The notes beneath the pieces are model-generated. The model was given only the letters and a program-made list of their open reading frames with translations. It was not told the DNA's origin and made no database searches. Below, one piece after another: positions 47,401 to 57,383 of a stretch of 64,000 nucleotides of DNA. Made by a program: the position numbers and the translations under genes. Positions within the stretch are counted from its first letter, which is position 1. Every line of letters starts with the position of its first letter. Origin of the DNA: Deltaproteobacteria bacterium (lineage in GTDB: Bacteria > Desulfobacterota_D > UBA1144 > Nemesobacterales > Nemesobacteraceae); assembly GCA_029262295.1 (NCBI GenBank), contig JAJCZR010000035.1:1-64000 (forward strand), given 5' to 3'.

Positions 47401-47598
47401 ATGACATCTTTTGCATTTATTCTAGGTGTTGTGCCGCTTGTTATAGCACAAGGACCTGGTTCAGAGATGCGACAGGCATTGGGGACCGCGGTTTTCAGTG
47501 GCATGCTAGGAGTTACCTTGTTTGGACTTTTTCTCACACCTATTTTTTACGTTGTTATTATGAAATTTGCAGGAAGTAAAAAAAATGAAAGTATTTAA
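44452..47598 (+). CDS. RND (HAE1/AcrB-type) multidrug efflux permease
   Basis: MKFAHFFIDRPIFASVISIILVIVG...ISQYPEVVPPTIQVSAAYPGA...GIVVDDAIIVVENVQRN...GLAAKNAILIVEFAKQLQEEGM. Confidence 0.97.
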   Translation: MKFAHFFIDRPIFASVISIILVIVGIIAYTTLPISQYPEVVPPTIQVSAAYPGANPEVIAKTVASPLEQEINGVENMLYMSSQSTNDGRMTLTVTFELGTDLDTAQVLVQNRVSIAEPRLPEQVRALGVTTQKNSPDLLMVVHLLSPDERFDQLYISNYAFIQIRDVLSRLEGVGSVNVFGASDYSMRVWLDPEKLSFLNLTTTDVVNALRGQNLQVAAGVIGQPPVPKGNAFQFAVNTTGRLEREQQFDDIVVKTGQDGRITRLEDVARIELGAQNYSVNSYLDGDPAIALVISQRPGSNALSTAESIRTTMAELSPRFPEGLEYKIIYDPTKFVEQSIDEVIKTLFEAFLLVLIVILIFLQDWRATIIPLIAIPVSIIGTFAVMAGIGFSLNNLSLFGLVLAIGIVVDDAIIVVENVQRNIDDGLPVREATRKAMNEVGGAIVASVVVLSAVFIPTAFLGGISGQFYKQFAITIAVSTAISALNSLTLSPALCALLFKAKGEEKDRFGKMWDFVLGWFFRRFNTVFDKITSVYIKSVGKIIRKSAVSLVVYAVLIGFTVFMFTKVPTGFIPEQDQGYLIVSIQLPDGASLERTDEVIHKAEKIILDTPGIENAVAFAGFSGATRTNSSNSGAIFTPFIDFKERIKQGITAESIAGDLQGRLFGIQEAFIVVIQPPSVRGLGTSGGFSMQVQDRIGAGFDELQNTTNQIIGAGNQDPELVRLFTSFRANTPQLFVDIDRIKASQLDVPIENIFNTLQIYLGSFFVNDFNLFGRTYQVRAQADSNYRLEPEDILKLRTRNETGQMVPLGSVADVIFTSGPDRVERYNLFPSAGISGQAAPGFSSGQALSKMEKFAEEMLPDGFGYEWTDLSYQQKKAANTAILIFPLCVLLVFLILAAQYESLSLPLAVILIVPMCILFAIIGVWIRGQDNNILTQIGFIVLVGLAAKNAILIVEFAKQLQEEGMNRFEAAVEACKLRLRPILMTSFAFILGVVPLVIAQGPGSEMRQALGTAVFSGMLGVTLFGLFLTPIFYVVIMKFAGSKKNESI

Positions 47599-49093
47599 CA
47601 CTAGTATTTTTATAATTTTTATTCTAGGTGCTTTTTTATTCACTAGCTGTGCAGTGGGGCCTAATTACAAAAAACCTGAAACAATAACTTCGGATGATTT
47701 TGCAAACGAAAAATTTGAGAGATACAAAGATGAGAGCGTTGAAATTTTTTGGTGGACAGGCTACGAAGATGAAAAGCTAAATGATCTCGTTAACCTTGTT
47801 TTGGATGGAAATCTGGATTTAAAGATAGCCACTGCAAGAGTGATCGAAGCGAGAGCTATCAGGACAGGAACTACTCTGGAGCTTTTCCCGATAATAACAT
47901 CTGAGGCATCATATACCCGTCAGAGATTTAGCAGACAAACCGGGTTTGGTTTTGGAACGGCGGGAGCAGAGCGTGAATTTAATCTTTTTGATGCAGGTTT
48001 TGATGCCACATGGGAACTTGATTTTTTTGGAAGGGTAAGGCGCCAAAGAGAAGCCGAGACAGCAGAAATTGAAGCTGTCCTTGCATCGAGAAGGGATATT
48101 CTTGTTACCCTTCTGGCCGAGACAGCAAGAAATTATTTTGAACTACGTGGTACTCAAAATCAACTTGAAGTTGCAAAGAAAAATGCAAATAATCAGCAGG
48201 AAACTTTTGATCTTACAAACGCTCTACTTGAAGGCGGCAGAGGAACCGAGCTTGACACTTCAAGAGCAAATGCACAGTTGAAATCCACGCTCGCAACTAT
48301 TCCTCCACTTGAGACCCAGATTAAAAGAGCTCTGCACAGGTTAAGTGTGTTAACTGGGAAAGAGCCCACAGCTTTATATGAAGAGCTGCTTGAACCTGAG
48401 TCCATACCCGAACTGCCTGAATTTGTTTCTATCGGCAATCCTGAGGAACTTTTGAGAAGAAGGCAGGATATTAGATTTGCAGAGCGAAGCCTAGCTGCAG
48501 CAACTGCAAGAATAGGTGTGGCAGTGGCCGATCTTTTTCCGCGAGTTACTATTCTTGGAAGTATTGGTCTTTCAGCAGATACATTTACAGGTTTAGGTGA
48601 TAGCGGTGCAGAAAGATTTGCTATCGGGCCCAGTATTACCTGGGCAGCTTTTGATCTTGGAAGAGTAAAAGCCGGAATAGATGCTTCTGATGCAAGAGCG
48701 CAGGCTGCGCTTGCAGAGTATGAACTAACAGTTCTTACGGCTCTTGAAGGAACAGAAAATGCACTTATTGATTTTGCAAAAGAGCTGGAACGAAGGGAAT
48801 ATTTGAGAGAAGCGGCTGAATCAAGTGAGAAGGCAGTTGAGCTTTCCCGACTCAGGTATCAGTTTGGAGTTGCAGATTTTCTCACCGTGCTCGATGCCGA
48901 AAGAAGATTGCTTGAAGCTCAGGATGAACTTGCAAGAAGCGAGACAAGAACTGCGACTGCGCTAGTAGCTGTTTATAAGGAGCTTGGCGGCGGCTGGGAG
49001 ATAGAGTATGAAAAGGCCGGTTATGAAATTCCCAAAGTTGGTTCTTATGAAGGCAATGTTGAAAAAGTGTATGAAAGTCAAAAAGCTGAATGA
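47585..49093 (+). CDS. Outer-membrane efflux lipoprotein (NodT/OprM family)
   Basis: MKVFNTSIFIIFILGAFLFTSCAVGPNYKKPE...ARNYFELRGTQNQLEVAKKN...LRYQFGVADFLTVLDAERRLLEAQDELARSE. Confidence 0.95.
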   Translation: MKVFNTSIFIIFILGAFLFTSCAVGPNYKKPETITSDDFANEKFERYKDESVEIFWWTGYEDEKLNDLVNLVLDGNLDLKIATARVIEARAIRTGTTLELFPIITSEASYTRQRFSRQTGFGFGTAGAEREFNLFDAGFDATWELDFFGRVRRQREAETAEIEAVLASRRDILVTLLAETARNYFELRGTQNQLEVAKKNANNQQETFDLTNALLEGGRGTELDTSRANAQLKSTLATIPPLETQIKRALHRLSVLTGKEPTALYEELLEPESIPELPEFVSIGNPEELLRRRQDIRFAERSLAAATARIGVAVADLFPRVTILGSIGLSADTFTGLGDSGAERFAIGPSITWAAFDLGRVKAGIDASDARAQAALAEYELTVLTALEGTENALIDFAKELERREYLREAAESSEKAVELSRLRYQFGVADFLTVLDAERRLLEAQDELARSETRTATALVAVYKELGGGWEIEYEKAGYEIPKVGSYEGNVEKVYESQKAE

Positions 49094-49240
49094 TGTTTTT
49101 TTTAGGGCTAAAGTTAAAACAACTTCTGTATAATATTTAATATTTTGCTAGTGAGTTTAAAAAAATAAACATAGAAAAGTGCAGTTATTCCCATTTTCAG
49201 GTATTACTTATTAGTTAAAATTTATTTTTAAACACATAAA

Positions 49241-50047
49241 ATGGAAGAAATAACAATAAAGAAAAACAAAGTACCTGCCATTGGTCTTGGCACATGGCTC
49301 CTTTCTGGTGATGAATGTGTTAAGTGTGTAGAGCATGCTTTAGGGCTTGGATATAGGCACATTGATACCGCTCAGATATATGAAAACGAAAAACAAATAG
49401 GTAAGGCAATTAAAAAATCTTCGGTTAGTCGCGGGGAAATTTTCCTTGTAGATAAAATATCCACATCCAATTTTAGTTATGATGATGCAATTAAAAGCAC
49501 CGAGGAAAGTCTTGATAATTTCCAAACTGATTATGTAGATCTTCTTTTGATGCACTGGCCTAATAACTCAGTTCCACTTGAAGAAACCCTTGATGCTATG
49601 AATGAGCTTAAAGAAAGTGGAAAGGCCAAAAATATTGGTCTTAGCAACTTTCCTCCATCACTTATGCTTAAAGCGGCTGAAAAAATTAAGATATTTTGTA
49701 ATCAGATTGAATATCATCCTTATTTATCACAGGATACTCTCATCAGACAGTCCAAAAGAATGAAGTATATAATTACGGCTTACTGCCCTATTGCCAAAGG
49801 TAGGGTGCTTAAAGATGGTAACATTCGGGAGATAGCCGACAGGTATGAAAAATCGCCGGTGCAGATTACCCTCAGGTGGCTTTTCCAACAGGGAGTTGCA
49901 ACAATTCCTAAATCTGCCGATTTTGACCACATGAAAGAAAACATTGAAATCTTCGATTTTGAGTTAAGTCGTGATGACATGAAAATCATTAGTTCACTTG
50001 AGATGGACCTTCATCTTGACCCTGTAAGTTATCTTGCAAGCGATTAA
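49241..50047 (+). CDS. Aldo/keto reductase
   Basis: VPAIGLGTWLL...GYRHIDTAQIYENEKQIGKAIK...YVDLLLMHWPN...GLSNFPPSLMLKA. Confidence 0.95.
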   Translation: MEEITIKKNKVPAIGLGTWLLSGDECVKCVEHALGLGYRHIDTAQIYENEKQIGKAIKKSSVSRGEIFLVDKISTSNFSYDDAIKSTEESLDNFQTDYVDLLLMHWPNNSVPLEETLDAMNELKESGKAKNIGLSNFPPSLMLKAAEKIKIFCNQIEYHPYLSQDTLIRQSKRMKYIITAYCPIAKGRVLKDGNIREIADRYEKSPVQITLRWLFQQGVATIPKSADFDHMKENIEIFDFELSRDDMKIISSLEMDLHLDPVSYLASD

Positions 50048-50088
50048 ATCTGTAGCAAATTGTCTGAAATTGTATTAACATAATTTCT

Positions 50089-50397
50089 ATGACATCTGAA
50101 TTATCAAATTCCATCGACAGGGCAGAGTTGTTTAAAGCCCTTGCAGATGAAACGCGACTCAAAATTGTTCACGCACTTTTTGATGGTGAAAAATGCGTTT
50201 CAGATCTTATGTCTGAACTAGACCTTGCCCAGTCTCATGTTTCCCACCATTTAAAAATATTAAAAGTATCTGGGATTATTGAATCCAAAAGAGATGGCCA
50301 TAAGATTAACTACTTTCTTTCACCTGGAGTCAGAAAAACTATTGATGAAGATAATGAATCGCTCGATCTTGGTTGCTGTGAAGTAAACTTCAAATAA
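50089..50397 (+). CDS. ArsR-family HTH regulator
   Basis: LFKALADETRLKIVHALFDGEKCVSDLMSELDLAQSHVSHHLKILKVSGIIESKRDGHKINYFL...LDLGCCEVNF. Confidence 0.92.
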   Translation: MTSELSNSIDRAELFKALADETRLKIVHALFDGEKCVSDLMSELDLAQSHVSHHLKILKVSGIIESKRDGHKINYFLSPGVRKTIDEDNESLDLGCCEVNFK

Positions 50398-50455
50398 CAA
50401 TTTTCAAAAAACCTCATATTATAGAACTAAATTCAGAAACTTAATCAAACAGGTT

Positions 50456-51778
50456 TTATACTTTTTTTATGTGATCGATTTTAAAATATTTTTTTACAAA
50501 TATTAATGAGAGTAACATTATAACAATATGATATCCAAGATAAGCCCAGGCAGCCCCAATGAAAGAATAGTCGGGCACCAGTAAAAATAACAATATTACA
50601 TATACTATTGTGGAGGCGATATTTATAATGTTTTTGGTGCCTGCCCTTCCAAGGGCAAGTAGTAGAGGGTTTGCCCAAAAAATTGGTTGAGAAAATATTA
50701 CTGTCAATGCAATTATCCTTAAGGCTAAGGAAGCTTCAATATATTCTTTCCCATAAAAAAGGTTCAACAAAATTTGGGGAAATAAAATAATTGTAATTGT
50801 TACTGGGACGGTAATTAACAGTAGTTTTTTTGTCAGATATTTTATGGAATCTTTTATTTTGCTAATAGGTTCATTAGCCAGCATTTTTACCAGTTCAGGA
50901 TAAATTGATAGATAAAACTGATTGGAAATTTCCATTATTATTTTTAATATTGATTTGGCAACTTTATAGAATGCAGCAGCTTCTCCGCCTGCAAAATAAC
51001 CCAGGGCCAAAATTCCTAAATGATTATCACCCGCCATAACCAATGTGCCGTTTAGGCTTGTATTACCCAAAAACCATCCTATTTCCCCCCACTGATCCCT
51101 TATTGATCTAATGTTTGCACTCCACCATCTTCGAATCTTCATTTTGTTCAAGTAAATTGAAACAGCTGTAACTCTTATGATTAATCCAACTACACTCGAG
51201 ATTATATACACAAAAAGTACCCCCTTTATTTCAAATCCTAAATAAAGGGCAATTGACACAAATACAAGTTTGAAAAAATTTACAAAAGAAGATGTGTATG
51301 CAATGACACTAAATTTATCAAAGACCCTTAGTATCGCATCTGAAGTTCTGTTGGATGTATCGATGAGTAAACTTAACGAGTATATGTAAATAAGAGTTTC
51401 CGCACCGGAAGAGTGAATGAATAGTTTGTTTGCAATTTTTGCCGATCCAATAACAATGAAAAAAGCGAGAATCCCGCTTGAAATATCAATCAGATACGAA
51501 AGTTTTACCATTGCGCGGGCTTTATTGTTTTCGCTATTTGAAAGATAAGTTCCGATATATTTTGTGGCTGTTTCCCATACCCTGAAATCAAAGAGTTTAT
51601 TGATGATATCCACATATGCTATAACTAATACCATCAGTCCATAATCTTTAACTCCAAGTGCCCTTGCGACAATAATAATTTGAAGTGCATTAAATAGACC
51701 TGAAGCAGTTTTCCCGCCTAAAAGCCAAAAAGTATTTTTTAATAATCTTTTGTTTGTTTCCATGGAAGCTTCATCCAA
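50456..51778 (-). CDS. Polysaccharide flippase (Wzx/MATE-like)
   Basis: ~12 TM helices; NTFWLLGGKTASGLFNALQIIIVARALGVKDYGLMVLVIAYVDII. Confidence 0.87.
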   Translation of the reverse strand: MDEASMETNKRLLKNTFWLLGGKTASGLFNALQIIIVARALGVKDYGLMVLVIAYVDIINKLFDFRVWETATKYIGTYLSNSENNKARAMVKLSYLIDISSGILAFFIVIGSAKIANKLFIHSSGAETLIYIYSLSLLIDTSNRTSDAILRVFDKFSVIAYTSSFVNFFKLVFVSIALYLGFEIKGVLFVYIISSVVGLIIRVTAVSIYLNKMKIRRWWSANIRSIRDQWGEIGWFLGNTSLNGTLVMAGDNHLGILALGYFAGGEAAAFYKVAKSILKIIMEISNQFYLSIYPELVKMLANEPISKIKDSIKYLTKKLLLITVPVTITIILFPQILLNLFYGKEYIEASLALRIIALTVIFSQPIFWANPLLLALGRAGTKNIINIASTIVYVILLFLLVPDYSFIGAAWAYLGYHIVIMLLSLIFVKKYFKIDHIKKV

Positions 51779-51912
51779 AAATGTCTTTTTAAGTTTAACT
51801 TTGAGATCTGTAATCTAAACAACATTACAAATTTGTAATGCTTCTGAAAGGTTTCCGCAAGCTCCATCCCCCATTGTATTATGAAGAACTTTTCTGCAAA
51901 AGGAGCAATAAA

Positions 51913-53790
51913 TTGTGCGGTATTGTTGGTTACTGTAATTATAAATGCGGGGTCGATTATTCAACTTTAATTTCAATGAGGGATTCTCTCACTTATAGGG
52001 GCCCTGATGATGCTGGAGTATATATTGATGAGGACAATGGAGTAGGACTTGGGCATAGAAGACTGTCAATTCTTGATTTATCTTCATTAGGCCACCAACC
52101 AATGTCTAATTCAGATGGCTCTATATGGATTACATACAATGGAGAAGTGTATAACTATAAAGAGATAAGGGAGCAGTTGGTAATTAAAGGCCATTCGTTC
52201 AAAAGCAATACTGACACCGAAGTAGTGCTTAAAGCTTATGAGGAGTGGGGAATAGAATGTGTTCATAAATTTGTGGGCATGTTTGCCTTGGCAATTTGGG
52301 ATAAAAAAATTAAAAGATTGTATCTTTTGAGAGACAGGGCAGGAGTGAAACCGCTTTTTTATTATCAAAATGATAATATCCTTCTTTTCGGATCAGAACT
52401 TAAAGCACTAATGGCTCACCCCGATTTTAAAAGGGATATCAATCACAGTGTGATGCCTTTTTATCTTAGATATGGTTATATTCCAACATCACAAACCATT
52501 TTTGATAATACTTATAAACTACCTCCCGGCCACTATCTTTCTTTTGAGAACAATACAATTAAAGAAACTAAGTACTGGGATATAGTGGATAGTTATTTAG
52601 AGGGCCCGTTACATAAAAACCAGGATACAATAACCGAAGAACTTGAAATGTTGATGACAGAGGCATTTAACTACAGGCTTATATCCGATGTGCCTACAGG
52701 AATTTTTTTAAGTGGGGGTATTGATTCCAGCATTGTAACTGCACTTCTTCAGAAAAATACAAACACCCAGCTTAAAACTTTTACAATTGGTTTTAACGAA
52801 AACAAGTTTAATGAGGCAAAGTGGGCAAAAAAAATTGCAAATCACCTTGAGACGGATCATACGGAATATTATTTTTCTGTGGATGAATGTATTGATTTAA
52901 TTCCTGAAATGCCTTCCATTTATGATGAACCTTTTGCTGATAATTCTGCAATACCCACATATTTGCTTTCAAAACTTGCCGGTAAAGATGTAAAAGTGGT
53001 ACTTTCTGCGGACGGCGGAGACGAACTTTTTTGTGGTTATGATCGATATAAATCAATCAGTTCTTTATATTCGTTGTTGCCTCATATCCCGGAATGTCTA
53101 AGAAATACAATAATTTTTACACTTAATAAAATTAACCCCAATAAAGATAAACATAAAAAATGGATAAATATAATTAATGAGTCGGGTAAAAAAAATCTTT
53201 TGAATATGCATAAATTCAAGATAAATAAGTGGTTGCCTGACGACATTGAAAATGTATTGTGCCGGATGCCTGAATATGGGCCGAAAACATATTTTGAAGA
53301 CACTTTTTCCAAATTACAGGGATCTAGCCCCATTGATCAGATGATGGCAACAGATTTTAAAACATTTCTTCTTGACGATATTCTTGCGAAAGTAGACAGG
53401 GCAAGCATGCATGCGAGTATTGAGGCAAGAGAGCCCTTTCTTGACCACAGGCTCGTAGAATATTCTGCAAGAATTCCTCTTTCACTCAAACATAAAAATA
53501 GATCAAGCAAATATATATTAAAACAAATTTTATATAAACATGTCCCTCGAAACCTGGTGGATCGTCCCAAACAAGGATTTGTAATCCCTCTATCAAAATG
53601 GCTAAAAGGCAGTTTGAATCCGCTAATGATGGATTATTTAAGTGAAGACAGGCTGAAACGCGGGGGTATTTTTCAGCCTAAAGTTGTAAAACAATGTATA
53701 AAAGATTTTCACGATGGAATATTAAATGTACATAAATTATGGTTTATCCTGTCATTTGAGATGTGGAGGGAAAAATGGCTCCCAAGTTGA
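51913..53790 (+). CDS. asnB: Asparagine synthase (glutamine-hydrolysing), probable TTG start
   Basis: LCGIVGYCNYK... (Cys2 nucleophile; AAAAGGAGCAATAAA RBS before TTG 51913), YRGPDDAGVY, GNGEVYN-like YNGEVYNYKEI, GIFLSGGIDSSIVTALL. Confidence 0.95.
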   Translation: MCGIVGYCNYKCGVDYSTLISMRDSLTYRGPDDAGVYIDEDNGVGLGHRRLSILDLSSLGHQPMSNSDGSIWITYNGEVYNYKEIREQLVIKGHSFKSNTDTEVVLKAYEEWGIECVHKFVGMFALAIWDKKIKRLYLLRDRAGVKPLFYYQNDNILLFGSELKALMAHPDFKRDINHSVMPFYLRYGYIPTSQTIFDNTYKLPPGHYLSFENNTIKETKYWDIVDSYLEGPLHKNQDTITEELEMLMTEAFNYRLISDVPTGIFLSGGIDSSIVTALLQKNTNTQLKTFTIGFNENKFNEAKWAKKIANHLETDHTEYYFSVDECIDLIPEMPSIYDEPFADNSAIPTYLLSKLAGKDVKVVLSADGGDELFCGYDRYKSISSLYSLLPHIPECLRNTIIFTLNKINPNKDKHKKWINIINESGKKNLLNMHKFKINKWLPDDIENVLCRMPEYGPKTYFEDTFSKLQGSSPIDQMMATDFKTFLLDDILAKVDRASMHASIEAREPFLDHRLVEYSARIPLSLKHKNRSSKYILKQILYKHVPRNLVDRPKQGFVIPLSKWLKGSLNPLMMDYLSEDRLKRGGIFQPKVVKQCIKDFHDGILNVHKLWFILSFEMWREKWLPS

Positions 53791-53924
53791 CTAAAATTAT
53801 TTATGTAAGGATTAAAACTGACAGTATGAAAAAATAAAATTTTTTATTTGCAAACATCAAACTATTTAGATACTTTGATGCGTATATTAAACCAATATTA
53901 AAAAGTGTATACGAATATTTATCT

Positions 53925-54767
53925 ATGTTTAGATTTCTATTAATTCTTATAATTGCTTTTGGAACTTCGTGTAGCTCCAACCAAAATTCAATAGTAAAGC
54001 TTAAAATACAGGGATCAAGCACCGTAAACCCAGTGGTTTCAGAAGCTGCGGAAATTCTGAGAAAGGAAAAAGGATGGGATATAGAAGTTGACACTCAGGG
54101 TGGATCATCCGGAGGTATATCTTCTGTGGCAGAAGGACTCTGCGATATTGGAATGAGTTCAAAACCTGTCAGCTCCCAAGATATTTCAAAATATCCCGGA
54201 GCTGATTTCAAAAGCTTTGCAATTGGTATTGATGGAGTTGCCCTTGCTGTTTCAAATCCTGTATGGGAAAGCGGTATTAAATCCCTGTCAAAGTTGCAGG
54301 TGCAGGACATTTATTCAGAAAAAATAAATAACTGGAGTGAAATTGGGGGAAATGATGCTCCCATCATTTTTTATAATAAAGAGCCAGGAAGGGGCACGTG
54401 GCAGGTATTCGCAAACTGGGCTTTTGATGGAAATGAAAATGCTCCATCCATAAGCCATCCAGAGGTTGGAAGCAATGAAGAAGGAAGAAACAAGGTTTCT
54501 TTCAACAGGGGTGCAATAACACAACTTTCATATGCATGGGTTTCGGGCTCAGACAAAGTAAAAGCAATTGGAATAGAAAGTAATGATGGAAACACAGTTA
54601 CTCCATCCATCAGCTCCATTCTTGATGGCTCTTATCCAATATCGAGAAAACTTTTTGTCTTAACAAATGGAGAACCTTTAGGACCAAAAAAAGAGTTTGT
54701 TGATTTTCTTCTATCTGATAGAGGGCAAAAACTTGTGAAAAAATATGGCTATTTACCGGTTAGATAG
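53925..54767 (+). CDS. pstS: Phosphate ABC transporter substrate-binding lipoprotein
   Basis: IQGSSTVNPVVSEAAEILRKEKGWDIEVDTQGGSSGGISSVAEGLCDIGMSSKPV; first gene of pstSCAB. Confidence 0.92.
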   Translation: MFRFLLILIIAFGTSCSSNQNSIVKLKIQGSSTVNPVVSEAAEILRKEKGWDIEVDTQGGSSGGISSVAEGLCDIGMSSKPVSSQDISKYPGADFKSFAIGIDGVALAVSNPVWESGIKSLSKLQVQDIYSEKINNWSEIGGNDAPIIFYNKEPGRGTWQVFANWAFDGNENAPSISHPEVGSNEEGRNKVSFNRGAITQLSYAWVSGSDKVKAIGIESNDGNTVTPSISSILDGSYPISRKLFVLTNGEPLGPKKEFVDFLLSDRGQKLVKKYGYLPVR

Positions 54768-55662
54768 ATTTTTTAAAGATAAAGAGCTGAGTGGAACAAT
54801 GGTCTTTTCAATCTTGTTCTCGGCTTTTGTCTTTTTATTTCTTGCAGCATTAATTTTCTTTCTTTTTATTGAAGGTTTTCCTGCACTTAAAAGAGAAGGG
54901 CTTCAATTTTTTACTGAAGCCAACTGGTTCTTTAGAATAAGTGAGTATAAAGCTGCGTCAATGATCTACGGAACCTTTATGGTTTCCTTAATTGCCATTT
55001 TTATTGCTGCCCCCATTGGTTTTGGTGCGTCTGTTTTTATATCAGAATATTTAAGTGGTTCACCAAGATTTTTTGCAAAAAGTATCATTGAACTTCTGGC
55101 GGGAATACCATCAGTTGTTTATGGACTTTTGGGTATCCTCTTCCTGCAGCCATTTCTTTACAAAAATTTCGATTTGAATTCAGGTGACACGCTTTTAACA
55201 GCCGGTGTACTTCTCTCCATAATGATCCTTCCGACAATTATTACCCTTAGTGATGATGCGTTTAGAAGTGTATCAAGTGAAGAGAGGGAGACTTCTCTTT
55301 CACTTGGATTAACCAAGGAGGAAACTTTTTTCAGCACAGTTTTTCCAAAAGCTCTTCCCGGATTTATTGTTGCAATTCTCCTTGCCACAGGACGCGCCCT
55401 TGGTGAGACAATAGCTGTTTTCCTTGTTGTAGGCAGGGCGGATAACAGGCTACCTAATTCACTCTTTGATTTGGATCCAGTTTTTAAAGCAGGCCAGACA
55501 CTCACAAGCAAACTGGGCGGGTCAGAAATATTTATTGCATACGGAAACCCGGAGCATTGGTCTTCAATAGTTGCGCTTGGGCTTTTCTTGTTTGTCTTTG
55601 TAATGGGGTGTGTTTTGATTGGTGATTTGATTTTAATTTACAGGGATAAATCACGGATATGA
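54745..55662 (+). CDS. pstC: Phosphate ABC transporter permease
   Basis: FGASVFISEYLSGSPRFFAKSIIELLAGIPSVVYGLLGILFL...GRALGETIAVFLVVG. Confidence 0.93.
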   Translation: MAIYRLDRFFKDKELSGTMVFSILFSAFVFLFLAALIFFLFIEGFPALKREGLQFFTEANWFFRISEYKAASMIYGTFMVSLIAIFIAAPIGFGASVFISEYLSGSPRFFAKSIIELLAGIPSVVYGLLGILFLQPFLYKNFDLNSGDTLLTAGVLLSIMILPTIITLSDDAFRSVSSEERETSLSLGLTKEETFFSTVFPKALPGFIVAILLATGRALGETIAVFLVVGRADNRLPNSLFDLDPVFKAGQTLTSKLGGSEIFIAYGNPEHWSSIVALGLFLFVFVMGCVLIGDLILIYRDKSRI

Positions 55663-56519
55663 GATATTATTTCAGAATTTCTAAAGATATTTGCTTTAAG
55701 AGTTTTTCTTTAATCTCGGCACTTTTAACCTTTGGCATTCTCGCTTTAGGTCTTTGGTTAATAGTATTAAAAGGGTTTTCAGCTGTTTCATTTGATTTTA
55801 TATCAAGCTCAATGTCTCAGGGTGGGCTATCGGGTGGAATTTTATATCAAATAATCGGAACTTTTATATTAATATTTACAGTCCTTTTAATTGTATCGCC
55901 TTTGTCAGTGGGAATAGCACTTTTAAGGAGCTTCTATCTAAAAAACGATAAGAGCAGGAAAATATTCACAACTTTTCTTTATGTTATTAACGGAATACCC
56001 TCAATTATTTTTGGGATATTTGGCTTTTTTCTTTTTGTAAAATTTTTTGGCTGGGGAAAATCCTGGCTTACAGGTGGAATTCTGCTCTCTATGATGATAC
56101 TTCCAACTGTATCATTATCACTTAGTGAAGGGATAAGTAGAATACCAAAAGATTATATTGAGAGCGCCAAATCGCTTGGGCTTTCTTCTTCGGCAGTAAT
56201 ATTTTCTGTGGTGCTTCCACAGAGTTTTTCCAGTTTTATATCTGGTTTGCTGCTTGGGCTGGCACGAGCAGCAGGTGAAACTGCGCCACTTTTGTTTACG
56301 GCCACAATTTTTTCCGGTGCCGACATTCCGGGTGGTATTAAGGAAAGCCCGATACTTAGCCTTCCCTATCATATATTCACTCTTGCCCAGGAATCTTATC
56401 AGCCACAGGCTTTGGAAAACGCCTGGGGGAGTGTATTTGTTTTAATTCTGATTGTAGTATTTTTTAGTGCCCTTGCCCTGCCTTTTCGCTTGAAAAGCCA
56501 TGAGGAGGCTAATGTCTGA
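55659..56519 (+). CDS. pstA: Phosphate ABC transporter permease
   Basis: VINGIPSIIFGIFGFFLFVKFFGWGKSWLTGGILLSMMILPTV...ARAAGETAPLLFTA. Confidence 0.93.
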   Translation: MRYYFRISKDICFKSFSLISALLTFGILALGLWLIVLKGFSAVSFDFISSSMSQGGLSGGILYQIIGTFILIFTVLLIVSPLSVGIALLRSFYLKNDKSRKIFTTFLYVINGIPSIIFGIFGFFLFVKFFGWGKSWLTGGILLSMMILPTVSLSLSEGISRIPKDYIESAKSLGLSSSAVIFSVVLPQSFSSFISGLLLGLARAAGETAPLLFTATIFSGADIPGGIKESPILSLPYHIFTLAQESYQPQALENAWGSVFVLILIVVFFSALALPFRLKSHEEANV

Positions 56520-57271
56520 TGGAATTAAAGGTAAAAAATTTAAGCGTTCTTTCTGGTAAAGAGCAGATTGTAAAAAATATTTCTTTTTCCTTAAATGAGA
56601 ATGAAATAGTTGCTTTGGTTGGGCCCTCAGGGGCTGGCAAATCTACAATCCTAAGATCCCTTAACAGGCTTGCAGATAAGGAAAGTGGCTTAAAAGTTGA
56701 AGGTGAGGTTCTTTATGACGGAAAAAATATATTCACTTCTTATTCTTTAAATGAGCTTAGAAGAAAGATTGGGCTTGTTTTTCAAAAACCGTGCGTGTTT
56801 CCGGGATCAATATATAAGAACGTACTTTTTGGTATAAGGCATCATAAAAGCCTTAAAAAAAGTGAGGCGGACGATCTTGTTGAGAGTATGTTAAAGAAGT
56901 CGCATCTATGGAGAGAAGTAAAAGACAGGATTTATAAATCAGCAAATATCCTTTCTTTAGGCCAGAAACAACGCCTGGCATTTGCAAGAACTCTTGCAAC
57001 CGATCCTGATATACTTCTTCTTGATGAACCCACTTCAAGCCTTGATCCCTATTCAACCCATGAGATCGAGCAGGTGCTTTTGGAGCTTAAACAAAATAAA
57101 TCCATTTTGCTTGTAACACACCTGCTTCAGCAGGGAAAGCGAATCAGCGATAGGGTTTTATTTATTTCATCTTCAAACGGCCCGGGTGAAATTGTAGAAG
57201 AAGGCACTGTAAGCGAAATTTTTGATAACCCTAAAAATAATGAAACTAAAATCTACTTCCAAAATTCCTAG
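56519..57271 (+). CDS. pstB: Phosphate ABC transporter ATP-binding protein
   Basis: Walker A VGPSGAGKSTILRSLNRLAD, signature LSLGQKQRLAFARTLATDPDILLLDEPTSSLDP. Confidence 0.9.
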   Translation: MELKVKNLSVLSGKEQIVKNISFSLNENEIVALVGPSGAGKSTILRSLNRLADKESGLKVEGEVLYDGKNIFTSYSLNELRRKIGLVFQKPCVFPGSIYKNVLFGIRHHKSLKKSEADDLVESMLKKSHLWREVKDRIYKSANILSLGQKQRLAFARTLATDPDILLLDEPTSSLDPYSTHEIEQVLLELKQNKSILLVTHLLQQGKRISDRVLFISSSNGPGEIVEEGTVSEIFDNPKNNETKIYFQNS

Positions 57272-57383
57272 TCAAAAAGTTTTTCGTTAAAACCTGTTTT
57301 TGATAAATATATTGAAACAAAACAGATTTTTATTTGTTATTAATCATTGTAAGTTATCTTAATACAAACAAAATACAGTTATT

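Noticed and set aside
47567-47584. N-terminal extension of the outer-membrane efflux ORF (start 47567)
   Set aside because: Lies within the 3' end of the permease gene; the signal peptide begins at ATG 47585.
51838-51912. N-terminal extension of asnB (start 51838)
   Set aside because: Catalytic Cys must be residue 2; strong RBS precedes TTG 51913.
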